Made by a program: the position numbers and the translations under genes. A stretch of 64,000 nucleotides of DNA from Cryptosporidium bovis (Eukaryota; Apicomplexa; Conoidasida; Eucoccidiorida; Cryptosporidiidae): positions 62,001 through 126,000 of the forward strand of contig VHIT02000024.1 of assembly GCA_009768925.2 (NCBI GenBank). The letters run 5' to 3'. Numbering within the stretch: the first letter of the stretch is position 1; every line of letters starts with the position of its first letter. The notes under the pieces are model-generated. The model was not told the DNA's origin. It saw only the letters and a program-made list of their open reading frames with translations, and searched no databases. Of this stretch, positions 10,194 through 19,454 are shown piece by piece.

Positions 10194-11411
10194 TTAAGAA
10201 GATTCTTGAAGTCTCCATTTTTCAGCAATAAGACTTTTAACAAACCTAGGTTGAAAAGAATCTCTATTGGATATCTTTGTTCTAAAAAGGAATGTGAATA
10301 TCATAAGTATTAACCAAATAATTATTAGAACAAATGTTGAATAATAATTTAGGTGGAGTTGTGATGGAATATAAAAGAAACTGACTAAATCAAATGGCGA
10401 TGTTGCGAATATTCCAAGAATATATGTAATTTGACTTATGAAAGCAACAATAGGATATGTTAATATAAAGGATGAAATGCTTTGCGTATATTTTTGCAAT
10501 CTTGATATTTCATCATCACTGTTTTTATTATTTTTGTTCGGATTTAAAAATGACTGTCCGGAGGATGTATTATTGTTTATTCCACTATTGCATTTTAAAC
10601 TGGTCGGTAATAATACGTATATTATGAGTGAAAATAATGAAACAATTGAAATATAACATACTTTTAATGCAAGTGTAAACAATGTAATGTTATTGAAATT
10701 GTATCCAATCAATTTTGATATCCTCATTAGTAATGCACCACCTATTCCTGTATACAATGGATTTAATGTATAATTTCCTATTCCAGCAGTTAAATGATAT
10801 ATTAAATTAGATAACAAAAAACAAAAGAACAATATTGATACATGTGGCATCTCCCTTACTTTTGTTAATTTTAATGTACTGTAAGAATTCATAATACCCA
10901 TTGTAATTGATATAGCTATTGTCAGCAAATCTGGAAGTAAACCGATAAACAACATCATTCCCATGCAAAAACCAAATATTCCACTTATAAATCCAAATTG
11001 AGTGAAAATAAAGTCTCCTGTATCACCAAATAATGACAATATTACAAATGGTATAACCAATAGAGGCAGTAAAATTGTATTAAACCTATTCATTGTAAAC
11101 GATAAATATTGGTAATTCAATTCTGGCAATTTCATAATTGGATTGATGTAATTTTGCATTAATTCATCTGTTCTTGAACGTGTTGTTCTTATTCTTTGTG
11201 CCGGAAATCTTGGATAATTGCTTCTTGTTGCTCTTCTTTCTTCTGTTGATATTGGTATTTGAGGGGTTTCATTGTCATGTCTAATATTTTCACTGTTGCT
11301 TATTAATCTACCATTGATATTTGAAACATTACTTTCGTTACCTTTAGCAAAAATTGCAAGTAGTCCAATTATTAAAATAAATACTTTCACTACAGTTATT
11401 TTCGAACTCAT
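10194..11411 (-). CDS. Unrecognised multi-pass membrane protein with signal sequence
   Basis: The protein has 405 residues. An N-terminal hydrophobic signal (VVKVFILIIGLLAIFAKG, residues ~7-24) is followed by a ~75-residue hydrophilic, Arg/Ser/Thr-rich segment. From residue ~108 it alternates hydrophobic helices (TILLPLLVIPFVILSLFG, GIFGFCMGMMLFIGLLPDLL, ILFFCFLLSNLIYHLTAG, YISIVSLFSLIIYVLL, and others), about eight in all. A hydrophilic Asn-rich loop sits at ~285-310. The C-terminal tail is short and basic. I do not recognise the family; the pattern suggests a secretory-pathway or organellar membrane protein, possibly a transporter. ATG at 11411. Confidence 0.6.
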   Translation of the reverse strand: MSSKITVVKVFILIIGLLAIFAKGNESNVSNINGRLISNSENIRHDNETPQIPISTEERRATRSNYPRFPAQRIRTTRSRTDELMQNYINPIMKLPELNYQYLSFTMNRFNTILLPLLVIPFVILSLFGDTGDFIFTQFGFISGIFGFCMGMMLFIGLLPDLLTIAISITMGIMNSYSTLKLTKVREMPHVSILFFCFLLSNLIYHLTAGIGNYTLNPLYTGIGGALLMRISKLIGYNFNNITLFTLALKVCYISIVSLFSLIIYVLLPTSLKCNSGINNNTSSGQSFLNPNKNNKNSDDEISRLQKYTQSISSFILTYPIVAFISQITYILGIFATSPFDLVSFFYIPSQLHLNYYSTFVLIIIWLILMIFTFLFRTKISNRDSFQPRFVKSLIAEKWRLQESS

Positions 11412-11467
11412 TTCTAATTACTATTAATTTTATAAACCAATTTACTACGAATATAAAAGTTAATAGG

Positions 11468-11499
11468 TATATATATATATATATATATACATATTTACA

Positions 11500-11532
<33 letters not shown>
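11468..11532. repeat. TA/AT dinucleotide microsatellite, imperfect palindrome
   Basis: Two TA-repeat blocks flank a short ACATATTTACATATATGT core. The whole can fold back on itself and is likely length-variable. Confidence 0.8.
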
Positions 11533-11676
11533 GCTAATACATAAATATTTATTTGTAAACGAGTAAACACCAAAAATGGGTCAGCCAACTAAAGTGTATA
11601 CCGGCATTCCCATGTATTTTATTAAATTGTTACTTATATGTTTTGTTTTCATATACCGTTTAAATTAACGTTAAAA

Positions 11677-11684
11677 TGCATGCA
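11677..11684. promoter_or_regulatory. TGCATGCA palindrome
   Basis: This matches the TGCATGCA motif reported as an ApiAP2-type binding site in apicomplexan promoters. It lies between divergent genes. Binding is inferred, not shown. Confidence 0.4.
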
Positions 11685-11969
11685 CTATACATTCCACAGT
11701 GGGGGAGAGGGAGGGGGGAAAGAATAATTTAGTGTATTTAAAGACTATTAAATGTTAAAATGACTTTCAAAGTTTTTTCTTTTCTTTCAAATTTTGTCAG
11801 TAATTAACATATAAAAAATAGAATAAGTAAATACCTAAACTCATACAAGAACGCATAATAAGCCTTAGATCGTCACACATTTTTTTAAAATTGCGTCATT
11901 ATTCTCAATATACAAGGCATAAAGAAATTTTGGTATTCTTCAACTTTAAAAAAAAATATACGGAATAAG

Positions 11970-11979
11970 TTGGCGCCAT
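11970..11979. promoter_or_regulatory. E2F-like TTGGCGCCAT site
   Basis: A CG-rich near-palindrome about 90 bases upstream of the ATG of the small spliced gene. It resembles the E2F/DP consensus core (GGCGC). Confidence 0.4.
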
Positions 11980-12070
11980 AAGTTTTACATGTAAATTCTT
12001 GTTTATAGTGACAATTTAACATTAAAAAATAGTTGTATATAGACGACAAATATTATAGTAATTATAACAA

Positions 12071-12759
12071 ATGGAATGTAAAAAAAAGTTGATATTGAGC
12101 TTTTGCTGTTTACTGGTATCAGTATTTTGTAATAAAGTAAATGTTATAATAGATGAATCAGGTGTAGTTAAGTTGAGTTTAACAAATAAGAAAGAAATAG
12201 GAGAAAACAAGACAAGTTATAGTAATAATTATTCGAGGGATATTGGCGATGTTAACACATTAAATAGTTTAGTTGAAGATAACAAGAAGTGCGAACTCTT
12301 CGTAAGTTAAAAATCAACGATAATAACATTAACAATTATTGTTAATGCAATCATAAAATATAATAATATAAATTTTAAAATTTATTGTTGTAATAATACT
12401 TACTATTTATTTATCGTTTTAAACTACCCCAATTTTGTTAAAATTTGTGCCTACCAAATGCGACAACTTTTTTACATTATGACAACATCAATATACTTTT
12501 GTTTTAATGATAATTAAATAAATGTTTTCAGGGAAACTACATCTCGTATAATGAATGCAGGAAATTAGCAGGAGGTTTAATTGCAGTTATTTTGACATTA
12601 ATTGGAATTACTGGTTTCTTATTTCAGTATTTATCTGGAGTCCCGGGAGAATATATAAGGGAGGATGAAAATAGCCATAGAAACATAAGACGTTGTTGTT
12701 GTACATATAGGGTAGAATTAATAGAACCGAAGCGTCCGAAAAGTGAAATTAATAAGTAG
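12071..12759 (+). CDS. Small signal-peptide/TM protein (2 exons), unknown
   Basis: I join exon 12071-12301 to exon 12532-12759 across a 230-base intron (GTAAGT ... TTTTCAG), phase 0, giving 152 residues. Without splicing the first exon stops three codons after its end. An N-terminal signal peptide (KKLILSFCCLLVSVFC) is followed by a hydrophilic ectodomain of about 70 residues, a TM helix (GGLIAVILTLIGITGFLFQYL) and a basic tail with a CCC cluster just inside the membrane (RRCCCTYRVEL), a likely palmitoylation site. The predicted topology is type I. I do not recognise the family. It lies on the same strand as the PP2C gene, whose ATG is 186 bases downstream. Confidence 0.7.
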
Positions 12760-12808
12760 ATCACTTTTTCCCTTTTCTATTTTATGTTTTAAATTTCCAC
12801 ACTAATTT

Positions 12809-12939
12809 GTAAGTGATAGTGTATTTGAAAATGAATCAAATTTCATATATAATTTGTTTGTATTTGATGAATTTGTTTTTAACTAAAATTAATAATATAT
12901 AAATCATATATATCTTCCTCTTATGCATACTTTTTACAG
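12809..12939 (+). other. Possible 5'-UTR intron before the PP2C gene
   Basis: A GTAAGT donor-like hexamer at 12809 and a TTTTTACAG acceptor ending at 12939 flank 131 bases just before the PP2C ATG at 12946. If used, this would be a 5'-UTR intron, or would link transcripts of the upstream gene to PP2C. Confidence 0.3.
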
Positions 12940-12945
12940 GATAAT

Positions 12946-14757
12946 ATGAAATTTAAGATATATTCAAAAAGAAATAATTCTAATTCAAGAACAAATACAC
13001 CTAAATTAATAGAATGGAATTACATAAATAGTATAAAAAAAGAGATAATGGAAAGTGTAGGGTTGATAGGAAAAGGAGCCTTGTCAAAATTTGAATCCAA
13101 AGAAAAAATAAGTTATTTCATTTCAGATTCAGATTTAGATTCCAATTCAGATTCCGATTTGAAGTCAAATGTTAGCGACAATGGGGAATCTGAGAAAATA
13201 GAGTGTGAAAAGGCCGAATTTTACAGATATTTGAAAAACATTAATTTGAGTGTATACAAGGACTTGGATAATATAAATATTTCAGTAAAGGATGGTGAAA
13301 ACTGTGAATTTAAAGAACAGGGTGTAATTTATGATGAAATCCAGACGGTTGAAACTAATAACCCTATAGACGATGGTTTTGATGAAAGAAAAACTAGAAA
13401 AGAAAGCGAAGAGACCAGAAAAAGCACTCATGGAATGAAAAATAACGTAAACTATAGGAATTTAAGTGGTGGTTATAACGAAAACGAAAATATTTTAGAT
13501 TGTACATTTTTAGAGAGCAGTGGTGATATATTTGAAATTGATAATAAGATATTGAATGAAGAAAATGAGATAAATAAACTAAGAGATAGTATATTTAACA
13601 AACTTGATTTTTTGGAACAAAAATTACAAAGTATAAAAAATTATAGTAAAATGAATGATAATTTAAATATTTCTGCCGTTGATACAAAAAATTGTAACAA
13701 AGTAAGTGTTAATATTGAGGATATATTAGATAATATAGGAAAAAATTTTCTAAGTGGTTTGAGTAATTTAATTGAAAATAGCCATGATAAGTTAATAAAT
13801 GCATTTTCGAGTAAAAATAGAATTAGTGTAAACAATATAAGGAAAATCATTTTCGAATACAATGAAATACAATTAGAAAATATATTGGCATTAAATAATG
13901 ATAATTTTGGCAATGATGGGATTAATACTTTTAGTGACAGAATGGTATATAATAATATTAATACTATATTTGAATATCCAATAAAAGGAATAGGATACTG
14001 GTATGACTATGGGTTAAATGATAAATTTAATGATCGTTGGTTCGTTTCGAAATTAACAAGTGGATCTTTTTTTGGGATATTAGATTCCTATAATGGAGAT
14101 TACACTACAAATGAGGTTGAAAAATTATTAGTAAGCGAATTTGATAGACTAATGGATTGTGATAATAACATAGACAACAATAAAATAGCGAATATAATAT
14201 TAAAAACAATAATTAACGTAGACCAAAAAATACTGCATTTATCTAAAACTAATGACCTAAACACAGGTTCTGGATTGATATCATGTTTTATATTTAAATC
14301 AAAAGTAAGTAATAATTATACTTTGTTTTCATGTAATTTAGGAAATTGTAAGGGATTTTTGTCTAGAAATAATAGTATTATAAAATTTAATAATCAAACA
14401 AATATGAATAATAACGATATTGATTGTTATTATGTTGTTGAAAATGGTATTGGCTTTGGATTATATAAACCACCATTTAAAAATTATTACGAAATTAGTA
14501 ATACACCGCATGTTTTAAGTGTTGAATTGTCATTAAATATTGATAAGTACATTGTAATAGCAACTGATAGCATTTGGAAAGTATTTAATGAAGAGGATAT
14601 GAATGAATTTATAAATTGCATTATTAATGAATTGTATACAAACTTTCCAAAACTAAATAAAAATATTATTTCTAATATTTTATCCCACTCAATCGTAACT
14701 GAATCACTGCTTAGGGGTGTTACTGATAATCTTTTATGCATGACTGTATTATTTTAA
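12946..14757 (+). CDS. Divergent PP2C-type phosphatase-like protein
   Basis: The protein has 603 residues. The N-terminal ~330 are hydrophilic, Asn/Glu/Ser-rich and probably disordered. The C-terminal ~270 follow the PP2C order: NDRWFVSKL, FFGILDSYNGDY (family: GVFDGHGG), LFSCNLGNCKGFL (family: xxNVGDSRA), IVIATDSIWKVF (family: LxLASDGLWDV) and GVTDNLLCMTVLF (family: GSxDNxTxxVV). The aspartates aligning with the core metal ligands remain (D380, D541, D594). However, the DG of the first motif is DS, GDSR is GNCK and the DG of the third is DS. It may be a weak phosphatase or a pseudophosphatase like TAB1. It ends 48 bases from the convergent TFB1 gene. Confidence 0.65.
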   Translation: MKFKIYSKRNNSNSRTNTPKLIEWNYINSIKKEIMESVGLIGKGALSKFESKEKISYFISDSDLDSNSDSDLKSNVSDNGESEKIECEKAEFYRYLKNINLSVYKDLDNINISVKDGENCEFKEQGVIYDEIQTVETNNPIDDGFDERKTRKESEETRKSTHGMKNNVNYRNLSGGYNENENILDCTFLESSGDIFEIDNKILNEENEINKLRDSIFNKLDFLEQKLQSIKNYSKMNDNLNISAVDTKNCNKVSVNIEDILDNIGKNFLSGLSNLIENSHDKLINAFSSKNRISVNNIRKIIFEYNEIQLENILALNNDNFGNDGINTFSDRMVYNNINTIFEYPIKGIGYWYDYGLNDKFNDRWFVSKLTSGSFFGILDSYNGDYTTNEVEKLLVSEFDRLMDCDNNIDNNKIANIILKTIINVDQKILHLSKTNDLNTGSGLISCFIFKSKVSNNYTLFSCNLGNCKGFLSRNNSIIKFNNQTNMNNNDIDCYYVVENGIGFGLYKPPFKNYYEISNTPHVLSVELSLNIDKYIVIATDSIWKVFNEEDMNEFINCIINELYTNFPKLNKNIISNILSHSIVTESLLRGVTDNLLCMTVLF

Positions 14758-14805
14758 TTTTGCTTCATTTAACGAAACAAAGAATAAACGAATAAGTATA
14801 GTTTC

Positions 14806-16839
14806 TTACTTATTCTTATTTAGGTAGTTTATTAATTCTTCTAATTTATAGTGAAAATTTCTTGCAGATTTTATTGAATCTAATATGGGTAAACACAGTG
14901 TTTTTATTTTATTTGTTGATTGTCCATATGTACTTAATTTTGATGCCGATAAATTAGTATTATCATGCACAAGTAATTCAATATTATGCGTTATCTTATT
15001 AAGTGCCTCAATTACCTTTTTTCTGTCCTCATTATCTTTTTGTGATAGTGATAGCCCCCAGAAAAATTTCAACAATTCAATTACCTGTGAGTGTTCTCTT
15101 TGCACTTGGTTTAGCCATATTGGTTGCTCCTCTTTGTTGTTAATACAAGTATTATTGTTTTTGCAGCCATTATTTTGACCATTCTCTTCATTTTTACTTA
15201 TTGAATCAAATAAAAATAATTCACTACTGGCATTTCTTGACTCCATGACACTATTTTTGTTTGAGTAATTTAGTTGGTTAATCTGTTCATTTTGAACTTG
15301 TTTTGTGCTCATTACCAATATTTTTTTTGAAATTTCATTATTGAATAAATTATCATTTAAATTGCTTTTATTAATATTCAATATGTTATTCTCATTTTTT
15401 TTAGATATTGAATCTTGGTTATTATCACAAAATTTTGATTTCAAAAAGAAATTCTCAGGTTTAACGTCCAAACTTTGAGCTAAATTATTGCTGTTATAAC
15501 TGACAGTATTGTTGTTGCTTCCAATATTAATATTATTCTGAGAATACTGAAATTCCATCTCTTTCTCTCTTTCTTTATTCGTTTTACAATTTCCTCCTGT
15601 TGTCAAATCAAGTATTCTTGCCCCGTGAAAATTAAATCTTTCGAAAAAACCTGTGTTTACATTGTTGCAATTGTCAGAACAAATATTCAAGTTATTATCT
15701 ATTAATGTACCGTATCCTTTCTTGTCATAATCAAATTCATCGTTAATTAGCAAATTAATATCCTTGTCAACATAGTTATTCAATTTTTCATTTATATTGT
15801 CATCACTCGGGTTGTTATTGTTTAAATATAGTTCATTTAGCAATTCTTCTCCTTTTGGAATGTCGCCTATTAATAAAGTATCATTGTTGTTGTTTGATTT
15901 GTCTTTGAAACCCAAAAAATTAAAAAATAGTGGCGAGTGTATTATTCTATTCCAAAACTCTTCCTCAGTTAAACGATGTGGCACATATTCATCCATCTTT
16001 AACTTAATCAAGGGCATTTCTTCTAATATTGATCTTAAGTCATCAGCTGTAATTGTTACATCTACATTGCCATTGTTTATTAAATTGTATCTAGGTGGTT
16101 TTTTTAAAAAGTAATCAGAGTTATTTACTCCTTTTTCCTGTATATTTGATAACATAATATCCTGTTTATGCAATTTAATAAACGATTCTAGAGATATATT
16201 ACCTGTTAATACTATTTTCTCGTACACTTGTTCTAGCTCTGGTCTGTATTTCAGTAATTGATTCAATTCTTCATATATTGTTTTCTTGTTTACCTTTTTA
16301 ATCTTTTTCCCAGTTAGGATTTTTTTTTCTTTTAATGCAATATTACTTTTCTGAACATTTTCATTCTTACTTGTTTCAATTAAATCTTTTCGCTTTTTTT
16401 TAACCCTGTCTAATGCGTGATTATGATAAGTTGTTATTGTTTCAGTAAATATATTAAAATCACCATCATTATTTAATATTAAATTAACGTCAATATATTC
16501 TATCGCAAAATTGTTATTTATATTCTCCTTCTTTTTCTCAAATCTTAAACCAACTAATCTCTTGTCACCTCTTCTACGATGCGCATATAGATTTTCCCAT
16601 TGTTCTACTATATATAACGAATTGTTATTTACATTATAACTTGTGTCTGTTTCTAAGTAATTTAAATAACACTCTTTTAATGACTTTATACTATCAAATG
16701 ATTCAGGAGATAAATGATTTGAAATCCATATAAGGTACTCACTCGTAATATATAAATTACCTGCTTCTTTTTTTATTAAAACATTCTGAAATTTATTGTC
16801 AATTTTTTCTTCTGCAGATAAATCTTCTATTGAAACCAT
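14806..16839 (-). CDS. TFB1: TFIIH core subunit p62/TFB1
   Basis: The protein has 677 residues. The N-terminus (residues ~15-130) resembles the PH-like domain of TFB1/GTF2H1 (GNLYITSEYLIWIS...). Two BSD-like repeats follow: one near residues ~195-225 (LTGNISLESFIKLHKQDIML), and a clear one at ~285-315 (HRLTEEEFWNRIIHSPLFF, with the conserved FW pair). Further on come Asn-rich linkers and a C-terminal helical region (LLKFFWGLSLSQKDNEDRKK..., LEELINYL) typical of p62. TFB1 is a structural subunit of TFIIH in transcription initiation and nucleotide-excision repair and binds activators through its PH domain. ATG at 16839. The BSD plus PH order makes this assignment fairly secure. Confidence 0.85.
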   Translation of the reverse strand: MVSIEDLSAEEKIDNKFQNVLIKKEAGNLYITSEYLIWISNHLSPESFDSIKSLKECYLNYLETDTSYNVNNNSLYIVEQWENLYAHRRRGDKRLVGLRFEKKKENINNNFAIEYIDVNLILNNDGDFNIFTETITTYHNHALDRVKKKRKDLIETSKNENVQKSNIALKEKKILTGKKIKKVNKKTIYEELNQLLKYRPELEQVYEKIVLTGNISLESFIKLHKQDIMLSNIQEKGVNNSDYFLKKPPRYNLINNGNVDVTITADDLRSILEEMPLIKLKMDEYVPHRLTEEEFWNRIIHSPLFFNFLGFKDKSNNNNDTLLIGDIPKGEELLNELYLNNNNPSDDNINEKLNNYVDKDINLLINDEFDYDKKGYGTLIDNNLNICSDNCNNVNTGFFERFNFHGARILDLTTGGNCKTNKEREKEMEFQYSQNNINIGSNNNTVSYNSNNLAQSLDVKPENFFLKSKFCDNNQDSISKKNENNILNINKSNLNDNLFNNEISKKILVMSTKQVQNEQINQLNYSNKNSVMESRNASSELFLFDSISKNEENGQNNGCKNNNTCINNKEEQPIWLNQVQREHSQVIELLKFFWGLSLSQKDNEDRKKVIEALNKITHNIELLVHDNTNLSASKLSTYGQSTNKIKTLCLPILDSIKSARNFHYKLEELINYLNKNK

Positions 16840-17228
16840 ATAACCTGTAATCGCACCGTACTAGTTAGTTGTATTACGTATAAATAACATATATATTCCC
16901 AGTAGTTATACTCTTTATATAGCTTTTTGTAGTTACACTAGCGAGTTAATTAGGTTCAGACCTTTCTAAAGTTAAGTAGGCGATATTTTCAAAAGCATAC
17001 AAATTTTTTTTAATTGCAAATGAGATGCGGTATATGATATTTGACACGTAAGTAAAAAAAACAAAAAATGAAATTTAATAGTAATAAGATAATATTGCAG
17101 TGAAAATAGAAATGATTCTAATAATACAGTAAATTAGTATTAAATAAGTAGATAGCCTAAACCAAAATCACAACTAAATTTAGCTAAATATCTATATTAT
17201 GTATCGTTAAATTGTTAATATAAAAAGT

Positions 17229-18827
17229 TTATTCACTTTTTTTTTTATTAGAAATATTAAACTTGAATTCAGTGCCTGAGTTTTTGCTGAATAAATCTTT
17301 GATAATCCATTCATTTAGTCTGTAAGAGTCAATTTTTCTGATTAAAAATGGGAAAATAAAAGAAACAGCAAATATACCAATGATGAATGAGAACGAAAAT
17401 TGAATAAAAAAAGAGTCAACCCTGCATTTATTACCGATTAGCAATAAATAGTAACTCCAAAAATTGTCATAATTAAACTGGTCTTCTGCACAATATTGAA
17501 TATTCATATAGTCAAGTAGCCAAATGGATAAGCTACCGGGCCACTTGTGACCCAGATTGTTGATGGTATTAAACAGAGTTAAATATGTTCCAGCAAATCT
17601 AACATCAGAAACCATATTAAAGAGAGTCATGAATATCAAAGACTGTGTATTGGAAATAATTGAAGATATAATAGATATCATTAAATACATATAGTAGAAC
17701 AAAAACGGTGTATACGTGTTGTTATTTTCAATGTTGTCGTTGCCACTCCATGGCTTATATATAACTCTGGACCATATTAGAAATAAGCAAACAATCAAAG
17801 ACAATAAAAGCCTCAGAGGCAGTAAATACTTCATAAGTTTCAGTGGGGAATTGCTATTTCTTATTAATTGAGTCATAAAAAACGGAGTGATGATGCTGAA
17901 TGGTATCAATATTGGTCCAATTAACATAATATCGCTCTTTTTCATTCCATATTCCATTAATTTAAAACTAATCGCAGATTCTGTGATTGCAAATGGTAGA
18001 TTGACAATAGATAAAAGCGCCGCCAAGCAAATTACGGGTTTAAGTTGAATTATTTTGTGCAATAATGAATATGCTTGTAAAATAGATAATTCGATTTCCT
18101 TGTCATCATAATAAACATCTTCCTTTTTATTCAATAAACTATTGATCGATATATTGTCCTCTTTTTTAATTAACGCTGTTATCAATGTAAAAATTAATAT
18201 AACTATGCCCCAAAAATATATAAATTGGCTCATTTCACACATGGGTTTATTATCATCTATATTTAAGCCCAATAATGGTCTTATGTATTTATTGCAGATA
18301 CTAATATCATTTAGGAACAAAAAGCAAAGATAAGATGTTATATATCCAAATGATTGGCCTATAATGTTACATGTTGAGGCCAATCCTTTGTTTTTATGGG
18401 AGAGTAAGTTAATAGCCCATGCGTCCACAGCTATATCTTGTGTTGACATTAAAAAATACAACAATGAGAAATAAAATGTTAATGAGAGTACATTTGGCTT
18501 TAAGTTACTGTACATACCCTCACACAACCATTTGGGCAAGAACGAACGGCTTCCTATAATCATTAGTATTCCACACGCAATTTGTGTAGGTACAATCCAT
18601 GTTTTGCGTCTCCCAAACTTCTCAATGTAAACAGAATCTACTAATGGTGCCCAAAGTAACTTAATTGAAAAAGGAAGTACTACCATTCCAAACATACTCT
18701 GTTCCGAATATGTTATTTTACCTTGCAATATGAACGGTATTGAGTAACTTATTCCCATTGGGAGGCCCTGTATAGTATATAACACAAATAAGTAAAAAAT
18801 GTTAAAGTATTCATTTAGTTCCATCAT
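17229..18827 (-). CDS. Acetyl-CoA transporter AT-1 (SLC33 family)
   Basis: The protein has 532 residues with about 11-12 TM helices. The N-terminus carries the SLC33A1/AT-1 signature GLPMGISYSIPFILQ, then SIKLLWAPLVDSVYIEKFGRRKTWIVP and the conserved TQDIAVDAWA. Near residue 400 it has the family segment VSDVRFAGTYLTLFNTINNLGHKWP. AT-1 moves acetyl-CoA into the ER/Golgi lumen for protein and glycan acetylation. There is little low-complexity insertion, in contrast to most neighbours. Two ATGs are adjacent (18827 and 18824); I take the first. Confidence 0.9.
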   Translation of the reverse strand: MMELNEYFNIFYLFVLYTIQGLPMGISYSIPFILQGKITYSEQSMFGMVVLPFSIKLLWAPLVDSVYIEKFGRRKTWIVPTQIACGILMIIGSRSFLPKWLCEGMYSNLKPNVLSLTFYFSLLYFLMSTQDIAVDAWAINLLSHKNKGLASTCNIIGQSFGYITSYLCFLFLNDISICNKYIRPLLGLNIDDNKPMCEMSQFIYFWGIVILIFTLITALIKKEDNISINSLLNKKEDVYYDDKEIELSILQAYSLLHKIIQLKPVICLAALLSIVNLPFAITESAISFKLMEYGMKKSDIMLIGPILIPFSIITPFFMTQLIRNSNSPLKLMKYLLPLRLLLSLIVCLFLIWSRVIYKPWSGNDNIENNNTYTPFLFYYMYLMISIISSIISNTQSLIFMTLFNMVSDVRFAGTYLTLFNTINNLGHKWPGSLSIWLLDYMNIQYCAEDQFNYDNFWSYYLLLIGNKCRVDSFFIQFSFSFIIGIFAVSFIFPFLIRKIDSYRLNEWIIKDLFSKNSGTEFKFNISNKKKSE

Positions 18828-19454
18828 ATTAAACGCGATGTTAATTAAAACAAATCAATGCATTAAAATGCTATATCTAACTATGAATTCTTGGCTTAAA
18901 ATGGTAGATATTTTGAGAAAAAAGAAAAAATTGTCATATCAATATGACCACAGTTGCAATATATTAATGTATATTTAAATGAATATAAACAGAGTACTCC
19001 CGTATTATCTGTAAAATATTTAATACACTGAACAACCAAGTCTGACAAAAAAGTAAATAGGTGTTATTTGTTTATTTAGAGAAAAAATCAAAAATTTAAG
19101 AAAAATAAGTTAATGAATTGTGTTCAAAGTACTTTTAAATATCGTTCTACTGTAAATAGTAAACATTGTAATTCAATTAAATGGCGGCCTTTTTACCCAC
19201 AAATTTTTAGTGGTGATATAAATTGTATTTGGATTATCACAGTAAAACAAAAAAAAGTGAATATAAATTAAACCAGAATAGTATGAATTGATGAAGGAAG
19301 CATGTGAAACGGGATTAAATAAGTGAACAAAGTCATACATTTAGTGTAGCTTAGAGCATTTTTTGGATTTTATTGAAATAAACAATAGTCGCTGACTTAA
19401 CGGTTTTAATTGTATATTTGAATACAATATAGGCATAAACAGCAGTAAACAGAA
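18828..19454. promoter_or_regulatory. Divergent promoter region AT-1 / POLD3
   Basis: A 627-base AT-rich gap with one CG-rich element, ATGGCGGC at 19181-19188, about 270 bases upstream of POLD3. This is an E2F-like position for an S-phase gene. Nothing else stands out. Confidence 0.4.

Larger units (their letters stand above)
11412..12070. promoter_or_regulatory. Divergent promoter region with several unusual motifs
   Basis: This 659-base gap holds, in order: a long TA/AT dinucleotide tract (11468-11532), a TGCATGCA palindrome (11677-11684), a G-rich tract (11701-11719) and a TTGGCGCC element (11970-11979) about 90 bases upstream of the small spliced gene. The density of distinct motifs is the highest in the window. 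Confidence 0.45.
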
